Assembly: GCA_018398585.1 (NCBI GenBank)
Contig: JAGTTD010000001.1
Coordinates: forward strand, 27,473,438-27,537,437
Reading direction: 5' to 3'
Origin: Simmondsia chinensis
Taxonomy: Eukaryota; Streptophyta; Magnoliopsida; Caryophyllales; Simmondsiaceae
Length of the DNA: 64,000 bases
Positions 11,129 through 21,918 of the stretch are shown here, piece after piece. Below the pieces are notes generated by a model. The model was not told the origin of the DNA. It was given only the letters and a program-made list of their open reading frames with translations, and did no database searches. The translations under genes and the position numbers were made by a program. Every line of letters begins with the position of its first letter. Position 1 is the first letter of the stretch.

Positions 11129-12524
11129 TAATGTGTGGTGTTTGCTTAGAAAGTGCACTAAGTCGCATCAGGTAATAAAGAAGTGATTAGAGTATCATTC
11201 CTACGAGGATTGTTTAATGAATGAGTACTAAAATTACTAATTTTAATATTTTTTAAAAGACCGGAGTTTGAATTTTCAATATATAACAAATAAAATGAAA
11301 AAAAATAAACTTTTTTACTAATTATTTTGAAAATTTTACTGATTTAATAAGATCCAAGGCATCCGATTTCACCTAGTTGCATCAATATGCCTTTCTATTC
11401 TCGATAGTCAAGTTGGTATTACATGTGTTGAAAATCCTAATTTACTAAATAATCTATCTTGAGCAATAATTAGCGTACTCTTTTACATATTAACTCATCA
11501 ATCTCTTGTATGAATTTAAATGAGAAAAGAGTTCTGAAGATTCATGGTTTTAACTTAAGACCACACAAATTGCATTAATCTATCTATAGCATTCACTCAA
11601 TTTGTGGTGTTTATTACTTTAGCAATCATCCTAAATCTCCTCTTGGACTCATTATGAATAATTACAGGCTTTGAATGGTTATCAAGCATTCAAAACTCAT
11701 GAAGAATAATAATGAACACTCCACCAACCCAAAAAACAAACTTTGAATACGTCGAATTAGAAAAGAGCGTATATTACAACTTAGGCTACATTGTAGCGCT
11801 AGAAAAAAAATTAGTTCATGGTAGACATAACAAAACTAAAACAAAATCCATGAACTTTAAAGAAGAAAAGGATAGAAAAGAACTTGGAAATAAAAAATCA
11901 CAAACCAAACTCTCTTCATTCTCATCTTCTCTCTTCCTCACGGTTTCTCTATATTTTTTTTACTTTGAATCTCGTCTGAATGATGCCTAAACACTTCCCA
12001 ACCATGCCTATTTATAGTATTTGAGGGTTGGAAATCTTGGAATAAAAATATTCAATCACTTCATCCTCAGTGATTCACTTTGCAACCCATGGATGCAAGT
12101 TGGGACAAGTTGCTAATTTTTTTCATTTTCTCTTCTTTTGGCCACCCAAAACATGTCACTTGCATCAAGTTGAATTTGTTCTTGAATTGTTTAAGTGGGT
12201 CTTGCATATGATTTGTCAAAACAGCCGTCTAAAATTGCAAGTTGTAGCAACTTGTACATGCTCTTGCGTCACCCTTTCCTAACTGTGTGGTTTTGTGTGT
12301 TTTTGCCCCTTTTTTGGCTTTTATTTGATGTATCTTGCTTCTATTTGTTAATGGTGATGATAAAACCTACCAAGAATTAGCATAAAATGGGTGTTTTTTG
12401 CAAGAAAATAACAATAGGAGCGAAAAAGAGCAAAAGTGAGTAAAAGCAATAAGAATTAGATGTAAAATGGTTAGTACTTGAACCTAAAAGATATGAATAA
12501 TCGTATACCAAATTGGACTTATCA
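11129..12524 (-). repeat. 3' LTR of the Athila-like element
   Basis: It aligns along its whole length with 17799-19181: shared AAGTGCACTAAGT near the left end, GATCCAAGGCATCCGATT in the middle and ATTGGACTTATCA at the right edge. It is followed at 12525 by the polypurine tract read on the minus strand. Confidence 0.9.
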
Positions 12525-13113
12525 AAATATCCCCAAACTTAAATCTTGCCCATCCTTAAGCAAGGATAAACATGAAAGCGCAAGATCTCATCCTTTAGCA
12601 TAATTCCAATAAGTATACTTTTATTAGAAAAGATTGATAGAGGATCAAAGCTTAAGGTCTTAAAGGCAAAACAATCTTTCTTAGGAAAAATCCATCAATC
12701 GCCTAGGTAAATGAATTCAAAAGTTGGCTAAGCGAATTACATTTATCCGTTCTTTCTAATCTCAAGACATTTAAACTGAATACAGGACAAAAATCATGCC
12801 ACTCACAACAAGATTTTTCAAATATGCCGAAGACTAAAGCTAAAAGCAATTATTCACAAAATGCTTTCTCTTTTTTTAAGTGCTCGGTTCCTTGTTAGCT
12901 TTCTAAGTACCCCTTGTAGCGAGTTTTCAATGCGATAGCTCCCGTTCCAGTTGGTCCAGGGTACCAAGTGTTATGGATCTACTTACACGATGTACCAAGG
13001 CACGAAACCATCACACCATAGCACATATCCAAGTGATAGACATTTAAACAAGATAGGGGTGCTTAGTGATTCTCTCCCCTTTTTCATAATATTATCTCTT
13101 TTTAAGTGCTTGG

Positions 13114-13293
13114 GCGAGGGTAGTTCCAGGATGGGTGACCACCTGGGAAGTCCTCACCCTCAGGTTAGGAGTACTCGGAAACAGCCTCTCTTCAGGGTAC
13201 TTCCCTGAAAGGGGAAGGCTGCATACATCCACTCCTCCCCAGACCCTACTTAGGTGGGAGCCCTTTGGGCATTGGGAATGTTGCTTTTTTTTT
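13114..13293 (+). mobile_element. Chimeric SINE: 5S rRNA-like head, Au-like body (copy 1)
   Basis: The head, from GCGAGGGTAG through GGATGGGTGACC to CTGGGAAGTCCTC, follows the 3' half of plant 5S rRNA, including the region of the internal Pol III control elements. The body has the Au-SINE signatures GGAAACAGCCTCT, GGGGAAGGCTGC and CCCCAGACCC, then GGGAGCCCTTTGGGCATTGGG and a T run. The flanks carry a duplicated site containing ATCTCTTTT and AAGTGCTTGG (upstream about 13093-13113, downstream about 13294-13313). A 5S-derived head would supply the promoter in place of the usual tRNA-derived one. Confidence 0.7.
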
Positions 13294-13539
13294 ATCTCTT
13301 TTGAAGTGCTTGGTTCCTTGTTAACTTTCTAAGTATCCCTTGTAGCGAGCTTGCAATGCGGTAGCTCCGGTTCCAGTTGGTCTAGGGTACTGAGTGTTAC
13401 GGATCTACTTACTCGAGATACTAAGGCACGAAACCATCACACCATAGCATATATCCAAATGATAGACATTTAAACAAGATAGGGGTGCTTAGCTATTATC
13501 TCCCCTTTTTCATAATATTATCTCTTTTTAAGTGCTTGG

Positions 13540-13656
13540 GCTAGGGTAGTACCAGGATGGGTGATCGGCTGGGAGGTCCTCACCCCTCAGGTTGGGGGTA
13601 CTTGAAAACAGCCTCTCTTCAGGGTACTACCCTGAAGGGGAAGGCTGCGTACATCC

Positions 13657-13691
<35 letters not shown>

Positions 13692-13747
13692 CGACCCTGC
13701 TTAGGTGGGAGCCCTTTGGGCATTGGGAATGTTGCTTTTTTTTTTTT
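13540..13747 (+). mobile_element. Chimeric SINE: 5S rRNA-like head, Au-like body (copy 2)
   Basis: It has the same architecture as the copy at 13114: GCTAGGGTAGTACCAGGATG in the head, then GGGTGATC, AAACAGCCTCT, GGGGAAGGCTGCG, GGGAGCCCTTTGGGC and a T run. A run of 33 C bases (13658-13690) replaces the CTCCTCCCCAGA segment. The head keeps GTAGTAC and AGGATGGGTGA, positions where it is closer to 5S rRNA than copy 1. The flanking duplication contains ATCTCTTTTTAAGTGCTTGG. Confidence 0.7.
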
Positions 13748-13960
13748 ATCTCTTTTTAAGTGCTTGGTTCCTTGTTAGCTTTCTAAGCAGCCCTTATAGC
13801 CAGCTTTCAATGAGGTAGCTCCCTTTCCAGTTGGCCCAGGGTATGTTTGAGATACCAAGGCACGAAACCATCACACAATGGCACATATCCAATAGATAAC
13901 TTTTAAACAAGGTAGCAGCACTTAGAAATGCTTTCTTTCTTCTTCATTTTCTCCCCCTTT

Positions 13961-14760
13961 TTTCATATTTTTCTTTTATTTAGACTTAGGCATAACTCTT
14001 CAAAATCTATTATGCAAATGATAATATTAATGCAATCTATTCAAATTTGAGCATCTTTTAATCAGAAAGAAAGGTAAAACAGCCATGCTAACTAGTAAAC
14101 TCAAACACCATGATCTTATTAAGATAGTACCTTAGAGTAGATCATGCGAGTAGATCATGCTTTTCAATTAGAATACAAAAACAATTGATTCTCATGCTAT
14201 TCAAGTCCAATCACAGTAAACAAGCTAAGAAGAGTACAAAAATTGCCTAAAAAACATGATGATAAGATCTCAAAATAATTTTATGATTTTTAAAGTGGTT
14301 CAAAATGTGCCATAAAATTTATAAAGACTAATGATCCAAACTATAGAAGATAGAAAATCCTTTTACTGGCTAACACTATATATATCCCCATACAAAGGCT
14401 TCGAATTCTAGAAGGCACAAAACCTGACTCTAAAAGATAAAATAAAACTAGACAAGAAAACTTTTTATAAAATTTTGTTCAAAATTTTAAAATTTTCAAA
14501 AAAATTGTCTCTCCCATCCCTAAACTTAAAGGTTAACATTGTCCCTAATGTTAGAAGAAATAGTAAGTAAGACATACTTCCCAGGTTAAAGGATTGCTCT
14601 TTAACGGTGAACATTGAAATCATGATTAACCCCCAAACTTATTTCAAAAACCTGTTCGAACAAAATGTACAAAAACATGAGAAAATAATAAAAATGAAAG
14701 GAAAATAAAAGAAAAGAAGTGAGGAAAGGAAACTTGGGTTGCCTCCAAAGAAGTGCTTAA
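13961..14760 (-). other. Non-coding interior of the Athila-like element
   Basis: No reading frame of note is present. Near 14505-14530 there is an internal polypurine-like tract (minus strand TTTAGGGATGGGAGAGACAA) of the kind found downstream of pol or gag in this group. Near 14735-14765 a minus-strand CTTTGGAGGCAACCC motif marks the region just past protease. RT and integrase would be expected here in an autonomous relative and are absent. Confidence 0.5.
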
Positions 14761-15086
14761 GTTGTAGTCATTAGCTTGACTTTCAAGGATGTTCTATCCC
14801 GGATCCTTTAGAAGAATGGAACTTCCCCCATCCATCTTTAGCGACAACTTTCTTCCATGAATATTTTTCTTGCCCTTCTTTGCACTACTACCTCCACCTT
14901 CTCCAGCTATGAGATCCTTAATTTTAGTGCGCCGCTCTTCTTATAATTTTGGCACTTTTCTTTACTAAATCAGCCTTTGTTCTCAAAGCCTCCAACTTAG
15001 TTGGAGAAACTTGATGTTCAATTTGAAAACAAGTGTCCTTCTCTGATGAAAGTTTTATTGGTTTAAAAACATTGAAGGCCACTTAC

Positions 15087-15858
15087 TCATCTTCTACCCT
15101 TAAGATCAGTTTTCCTTGTTGCACATCTATTAAGGCCCTTCCCATAGCAAGGAAGGGGTCGATCTAAAATAAGAGGTATTTCTTTATCCTCCTTTATGTC
15201 AAGCACTACAAAATCCGCTGGAAAGATGAACTTGTCCATTTTCACCAAGACATCCTTGACCGCTCCTCGTGGATACTTCATGGACCTATACGCCAATTTG
15301 AGTGATACCGTGGTGGGCTTTACTTCCCTTAGACCAAGTTTCCTGAAAAATAGAGAGTGGCATCAAATTTATAATTGCACCTAAATCATATAAGACGTTA
15401 TTAAAAGTACTTGGGCTAATGGTGCAACATATTAAAGAACTCCCTAGATCTTTGAGTTTAGGGGGCAGCTTTTTTTGTACGGCACTACATTCTTCGTTCG
15501 ATGCCACGGTCTCGAACTCTTCCAGTCTTGTCTTGCTAGGCAAGATTTCTATCAAGAATTTTGCATTTTTGGGCATTTCTTCCAACATATGAGTAAAAGG
15601 CACGTTAATAGGTAATTTCTTGAAAGTTTCTATAAATTGGTCATCCACATTTTGCATTTTCAATCATTAAAGAAATGGGATTTTTGGTTTATAGGGCTTA
15701 AGGTCAGCCTTCTTTGATTCGCTTTTGTCTTGGTTTTTAGACTCATCTACTCGTTCAAGTTCAAGGTGTGATGTGGTCATCGCGGGTTTGTTTGGGATGT
15801 CCTCTCTAGGTGTTTTTTCCAAAGTAATGGCCTTTACGTGCTCTCTAGGGCTAGTCAC
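15087..15858 (-). pseudogene. Athila-like protease region
   Basis: Three consecutive minus-strand frames are seen. 15667-15858 is a linker ending KPYKPKIPFL. 15286-15663 has the NAKFLIEILPSK, KLPPKLKDLGSS and VLYDLGAIINLMPLSIF segments. 15087-15296 has SMKYPRGAVKDVLVKMDKFI, then FPADFVVLD and IPLILDRPL. Together they form the retropepsin domain common to Athila/TAT relatives. The active-site triplet normally DLGAS reads DLGAI. Frameshifts near 15664 and 15290 break it. The enzyme would process gag. Confidence 0.8.
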
Positions 15859-17010
15859 TATGGTACTTGGTAGAGAACCGTAAGAGCTCTCAAAGAGTTG
15901 CTTTGAAATTTGTCCTATTTAAGTCTCAAGGTTTTGAATAGAAGCTTCTTGATTTCTAAGATCTGTTCGTGTTTCTTGCATGAAACTTGTGGTTTGATGC
16001 ATAAACTTACCGAACATTTCTTCGAGATCAATTTTCTTTCTTGGTGGTGGGTGAATGGGCTGTTTTTGAATCCCTTGCCTACTCCATGAAAAATTTAGGT
16101 GGCTCCTCCACCCAGGATTATAAGTGTTGGAGTAGGGACTTTGTTGTGATTTTTAAAAATGTGAAACAAAATTGGCTTGTTCACAACTTGATGAGGAAAA
16201 AATGTTCCCTATTTGACATTCTATGCTTGGGTGATTTCCTGCACAGAACTCACACATGAGCACAGGAGAATGAATGGCATTAACACTTCTGTTACCCAAT
16301 TATTTTTGAATCATTGAAAGCTGAGCAGATAATGTTGTGATTACATCTACTTTGTGAATACCTTCAGGTTTCTTTTGCACTGTTTGATTAGTTGTTTTGA
16401 CATAGTTGTTGCTAGCCATTACCTCTAGATTCCTCTAGTGTCTTTTTATTTAAGGCTCCTCCAGCAACCGCGTCTACCATTATTTGGGTGTTAGGTGTCA
16501 ACCCACTGTAAAAAGTTTAGACTTGCATCCAAACTGGTAAACCATGGTGTGGACATCTTCTTCAAAGCTCTTTATATAGTTCCCATGCTTCATGCAATGA
16601 TTCCATGTTGTATTGTGTAAAAGAAGTAATGTCATTCCTCAATTTGGCGGATTTGGATGGTGGAAAATATTTAGCAAGAAACTTTTGTGTCAAAATCCTC
16701 CGATGTGGTGATAATACCTAGCCGTAATGACATTAACCATGCTTTGCCTTATCTCTAAGTGAGAACAAGAACAGTCTTAAGCGAATGGCAACATCATTGA
16801 CGCCATTATGCTTAAATGTGCTACATATCTCTAAGAAGAAAGTGATATGTACGTTCAGGTCCTCACTAGGTAGATTGCCAAACTGAACAGTCTGTTAGAT
16901 CATTTGTATGATTACATGTTTAATTTCAAAGTTGTTCGCTTGGATAGGTCGACGTCGGATGCTAGTGGTGCATCCACCAACAGTTGAGACAGCACAAACT
17001 TTAAATCTCT
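15859..17010 (-). pseudogene. Athila-like gag
   Basis: Translated leftward in broken frames, the region gives the conserved gag core: NGVNDVAIRLRLF and FSLRDKAKHG (about 16730-16800), FLAKYFPPSKSAKLRNDI (about 16635-16690), ESLHEAWELYKELCRRCPHH (about 16545-16605) and VQTFYSGLTP (about 16505-16530). A later MASNNYVKTT segment lies near 16410 and an EFCAGNHPSIEC zinc-binding segment near 16220-16255. Gag would form the virus-like particle. There is no long open frame, so the copy is inactive. Confidence 0.75.
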
Positions 17011-17252
17011 TTCACTATCTCTATTTGTTAAGCTATTATTTCAGTTTGTTTGGTTTTCCTGATTTGTCGAAGTGTTCTTTTGATTTTAGGATCTAAGATA
17101 ATTTCGTTTTCTAGTGGATTTTGCATACAAAGTAAGAAAAATAACTTAAAAAGTTAAAAGAAATATAAAACTAATCAAAAAACAAAAAAATACAGCAATA
17201 TAGTGCAAAAGTTTAAGAAAAACCTTTTGTTTTTTTTTTTTGGTTTTTTTTT

Positions 17253-17276
17253 GGGGGGGGGGGGGGGGGGGGGGGG
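17253..17276 (+). repeat. Poly-G tract, 24 bases
   Basis: A pure G run directly follows a T-rich stretch (17229-17252) in the leader of the Athila-like element. It would be able to form stacked G structures, and its length may be uncertain in any assembly. Confidence 0.9.
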
Positions 17277-17776
17277 TATTAATGTTTTTGAAAATAACAA
17301 CTTTAACTTTTTAAAAATTTATCAAGGTGAAATTAAAAGTTAAAGAAAGATGAAAATAAAGAAAAAACGCAAGAAAAATAATAAAATAACTCAAAAAATT
17401 TAACAAAACTTTACACAAAACAAAACTTATCAAAACCACTAAAGTTTTTTTAGTATTTTCAAAACAATAATCTTAACTTCTTAAACATTTATCTAAATGA
17501 ACTTAAAAGTTAAAAGAAGGATATAAATAACGATAAAACACAAAAAAAAGTACAACAATATAACATAAAACTTAAAAAAACATAATTTTAAAGGGCGAGG
17601 GAGGTGGAGTATACGAATTTAAAAAATAACTTCACAAATCAAACAAAGTGAATGAAATAAATGAAAGAAAAGAGGTTTCTTTTCCAAATTTATACAAAAT
17701 TTACAAGTTTGAGCAAAACTACTTCAAATTAGTACTAAAATTAGGTGGTATCAATATCACTCAAATAAAAAAATTC

Positions 17777-17793
17777 CCCGGTAACGGCGCCAA
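17777..17793 (-). promoter_or_regulatory. Primer binding site of the Athila-like element
   Basis: Read on the minus strand, the sequence is TGGCGCCGTTACCGGGG. It lies a few bases past the 5' LTR end at 17799. This is the typical Athila/TAT-type primer site, where a host tRNA 3' end would pair to start cDNA synthesis. Confidence 0.85.
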
Positions 17794-17798
17794 AAACT

Positions 17799-19181
17799 TG
17801 ATGCGCGTGTATTGCTTAGCAAGTGCACTAAGTCATATCAAGTAATAAAGAAATGAGCAAAGTATCATTCCCATGAAGATTGTTTATTTAATGAGTACCC
17901 GAAATTATTAATTTTAATACTATTTGAAAGACCAAAATTTGAAATTTCAAACAAATAAAATGAAAAGAACTAAAATGTTTACTTATTTTTTTTTAAATTT
18001 TACGGATTTAATAAGATCCAAGGCATCCGATTTCACCTAGTTGCATCAATACGTCTTTGTATTCTAGGTATTTAAGTAGTTATTATATGTTGATGGTCGA
18101 AAACCCTAATTTACTAAATATTCTCTCTCAAGCAATACTTAGCACACTCTTTTACATATTAACTCATCAATCTCTTGCACAAATTTAAATAAGAAAAGAG
18201 TTTTAAGGATTCATGGTTTTCACTTAAAACCACACAAATCGCGTTAATCTATCGCTAGCATTCGCTCAATTTGTGGTGTTTATTACTTTAGCAATCATCA
18301 TAAATCTCTCCTACAACTCATTATGAATCATCACGGGCTTTGAATGGTGATCAGGCATTCAAAACTCATGAAAAACAATAATAAACACTCCAACAACGCA
18401 ATAAACAAAATTTAAATATGTCGAATTAGAAAAGACCGTATATTACAACTTAGGCTACATCGTAGCCTTAGAAAAACAAAATTAGTTCATGGTATACATA
18501 ACATAAAGCAAAACTAAAACAAAATCCATCAACCTTCAAGAAGAAAAGGATAGAAAAGAACATGGAAATGAAAAATCACAAACCAAAGTCTCTTCCTTCT
18601 CTTCTTCTCTCTTCCTTGCAGTTTCTCTACTTGTTTTTTTCTTTGGATCTTGTTTAAATGATGCCTAAACACTTCTCAACCATGCCTATTTATAGTATTT
18701 GAGGGTAGGAAATCTTAAGAAAAAAATACGATCACTTTATCCTCATTATTTCACTTTGCAGCCCATGGATCCAAGTTGGGACAAGTTGGTAATTTTTTTT
18801 TTTTTTTTCTCATTTTATCTTCTTTTGGCCACCCAAAACATGTCATTTCCATTGGGTTGAAGTTTTTCTTGCATTTGATTTGTCCAAACAACTGCCCAAA
18901 ATTGCACGTTGTAGCAACTTGTACATGTTCTTGCTTCATCCTTGCCTAACCATGTGCTTTTGTGTGTTTTTGCCCATATTTTTGCTTTTATCTGATGTAT
19001 CTTGCTTCCATTTATTTATGTTGATGATAAAACCTAGAAACAATTAGCATAAAATGAGTGTTTGTTGCAAGAAAATAACAATAGGAGCGAAAGCGAGAAA
19101 AAGTGACAAAAATTAGATGTAAAATGGTTAGTAATTGAACCTAAAAGATATGAATAATTGTATACTAGATTGGACTTATCA
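17799..19181 (-). repeat. 5' LTR of the Athila-like element
   Basis: It matches 11129-12524 from TGATGCGCGTG to GGACTTATCA. It is followed on the right by the target duplication ATCTC (19182-19186), and the primer site adjoins its left edge. Confidence 0.9.
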
Positions 19182-19186
19182 ATCTC

Positions 19187-21918
19187 CATAACCAACTCTT
19201 CTACCACAGTCAGTGTAATGGCGGAGCTATTACGGAGCTTGATTAGCAAATTCTTAAAAAGGGCACACCTGTAGGTAGGATGGAGTTCAGTGATATGCCA
19301 ATGGAATATTCCATCATCAAGTGTGCAAACCAATCTTGGGAATCCCAATATTCCTTTGATGACCAACCGCTCGAAAAGGTGGTTAGCCACTCAGACCTTC
19401 TGATTGTCACTAAGAACCATTTTCCTTTTGTACAAGGAAAAAAGGTTAGTCTGGACATAGCAGGGCTTATCTTTATCAAGGGTCTCAACAACGTTGACCT
19501 GAAAAGGACTAGGGACAAGGTTTCTATCCATGCCCATTTTTCCTTCTCCCAGTAATCAATTATTTTTCTTCTATGGCATTCTGAACCATGTTTCTAAAGA
19601 TCATGCAGTTCCTCGTTGAATGGGTCAACGAATCGTGCCACTTACAATATACCTTTCACTCGTTAGAGTTGGAATCAGGTTTTCTGTGTTTATCCCTAAT
19701 CTTGAGTTTGTTATTTGCCTTAAGCCAATCGAATATTACATCGGCTCTAGAGAGGTCAAACGAGTATTTTCTCAAGTCTTGGGACTGATAAAACTTCCTG
19801 GTTTTAATATCCTTCTTGACCAAAGGATTACAAACCAAAGAAGGCCCTTTGATGTATTTAGGAACGTCAATCTAGTATGAAGAATCTTCTTCCTCTTCTA
19901 TTAGGTCATGTACGTAAGTTCCATACACGCTATTTTTCTTAAGGCTTTCTTCTTTTAAGACAGCCTCATATCTAGAGGCACATTCTTCCAACGAAGGAGT
20001 ATCATAAAGTTAGAGCCTTCGAATATCTTCCTGAATTCAATATCCAAATGGTTTAAGGCCAGCTTGGCGCACTTAAGTTCAAGAAGGACTATAGTGCATT
20101 TTAACCTGGTTCTCATGAACAGATTAATATAGCCTTCCACTCACTCGCCTGGCTGCTGTCTCGTCCGAGCTAAGTCTAACATCGAAGTTCCTAATTCCAT
20201 TCTCGAGAATTAGGCCTGGAATTGCCTGGCCATATCGTCCCAACAGTAAATAGAATTAGGGGGCAAGCTGATATAGCACTGGAAAGTAGTCCCAGTTAAT
20301 GAGCTCGGGAACAGCCGTGATTTGAGATATTGATTATCTGCCACTTCCCTACGTTGGCAATTAAATCTTACCAAATGTTCGAGGGCAGAAACAATCCCTT
20401 CCCCTGAAAAGAAGGCAAACTCGGGAATCTTGTATCCTCAAGGAAAAGGGTAATCCCTGTCTATGTAGTCAGGGTAAGGTTTACTATACAAGGGTATGCT
20501 GATCCTTGTGAGACCTGGCCCATATATTTGCTCAGTGAGGGCGGTCAATTGGTCCTGGAGGGGTAAGTTAGGCACATGATTATGTGCCTAACCATTGCCA
20601 ACAAGTGCATGAGGATCTCGAGGGAGATCTGAAAGATACCACTAAGCACCTATCACAATCGTGTGTGGGCACAGTTGTTGCGCGCCAAACCCTGGGTAAA
20701 CCTCTTGATCATACAGGCCATGCACTTGATTAGCCATGAAGTATGTCCCACTAGGACCTGGGTTATATGGTATGCTAGGAAGCACACCAGTATTAGCAAG
20801 CTATTGGTTCATCCTTGACTAATCAATCCCCAAAGTCATGATCTTGAGGAATTTGGTTGTTAATAAGTATGAAGAGGTCTAAGATGAGAAGTTGGCTCTC
20901 GAAAGTGCAGATTTGGCCTTGCACTCCTACTTCAAGGCCATTAGTGGGCCTCGAGTCAACCTCTACTACCTGAGGAGGGTATGAACGGTTATACCTCCTG
21001 TCTCGAGGATAGGTAACACTGATGCATTGGCGTTAAGAACCCTCGTGGTCAAAGTTACTCTTATTCAAAGGCCCAGCAGTCCAAAGGGGCATGTTGTCAC
21101 TTCTACGACTGAATTCCAAGTGCGTAACACTTGGTTAGCTGTAGTTGGATTTTCTATTATCTCAGGGATCGTGTAGTTAAATGAGCAACTGGCAACCACA
21201 AACTCGAGGGTATCTCGCGAAGGTAACCAACTAGTACTAATGGAAGAGGTACAGGCCTAACTGCCGGATATCCTCCCTAACAACTTGGACCAAGCCATTA
21301 TGAGTCTCAGCCTATCTAATCAAGATAGGTTCTACTTCAACAACTGTATGCCTAGCCACGTCCTTAGCAACAAGGGTTAGCAGTAAAAGATAAGGTTGAG
21401 CTCATTTTTTACTAAGACTCTAGCAGTTTCTCTATGAAGCCTTTCATTCATAGAGGTTCCAACGATGTCAATTACGACTCTCATGGCAGCATAGCTTTCA
21501 CGCTGAACCGCTAGAGTGTGCTCTGTTTTAGCATGTTGTCTCTCAAAGGCATCCCTCCTTGTTTTTTGGACTCTTTGGTCCACAATCTCTAAACAACATT
21601 TGAGCATAGCCATGAAACTCTTGCAAGAATGGCCATCGAGCCCAATACGTTCATCTTTTGAGATGTCATCATCACCACCACTTTTGTTGCCGTGGTTGTG
21701 ACTTGGTTCATCCCTTCAAGACATAGAACTTTGCTTAAGAGGACGCTCAAGTAGGGATCCAACCAAGGCTAAGCCTTCTGGTACCTCATGCTCAAGGGCA
21801 TTAGACCTCCTGGTCCTGACCATCGGCGAATGGCTAGCAATTACGCTCTGGTAATCCACGATCAGCTAAAGACAACGAAGTCTCGTTTCACGCCTCCTTC
21901 TATGAATTCCAAAAGGCA
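19187..21918 (-). pseudogene. TAT gag (N-terminal and central part)
   Basis: Leftward from about 21900 the frames are short. 21377-21613 is a helical, charged segment (RVQKTRRDAFERQHAKTEH). At about 20100-20270 lies a retrotransposon gag core with a YWDDMARQF-like block. At about 19580-19650 a zinc-finger-like YCKWHDSLTHSTRNCMIFRN is seen. 19034-19390 and 19243-19518 continue toward the insertion at 19186. Gag would build the particle. Many stops show the copy is dead. The other half continues at 11123. Confidence 0.65.

Larger units (their letters stand above)
12878..13960 (+). repeat. A-B-A-B-A tandem array carrying two 5S-headed SINEs
   Basis: Unit A (starting AAGTGCTYGGTTCCTTG) occurs at 12878, 13304 and 13758. 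Unit B (the SINE) lies between them at 13114-13293 and 13540-13747. The periods are 426 and 454 bp, and the difference is mostly the C tract in the second SINE. The simplest reading is one SINE insertion at the edge of A, followed by unequal exchange that duplicated the A-B block. The third A unit has an internal deletion. Confidence 0.8.
11129..19181 (-). mobile_element. Athila-like gag-protease LTR element (non-autonomous), nested
   Basis: The LTRs are 11129-12524 and 17799-19181, with ends TGATG...TTATCA (the left start is mutated to TA). The 5-bp target duplication is ATCTC (11124-11128 and 19182-19186). A primer site TGGCGCCGTTACCGGGG on the minus strand (about 17777-17793) follows the 5' LTR. 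The polypurine tract AAGTTTGGGGATATTT lies against the 3' LTR (12525-12540). Only gag and protease are present: no RT, RNase H or integrase is found between 12.5 and 14.8 kb, so it would need proteins supplied in trans. It is inserted in the gag of the TAT element, in the same orientation. The LTRs differ at many positions. Confidence 0.9.

Noticed and set aside
11712..11990. 92-codon frame on the plus strand
   Set aside because: It sits within an LTR of the Athila-like element, and the same frame in the other LTR (around 18370-18640) is broken.
13100..13170. A genuine 5S rRNA gene
   Set aside because: Only the 3' half is similar. The 5' half and the terminator context are missing, and the sequence runs straight into a SINE body.
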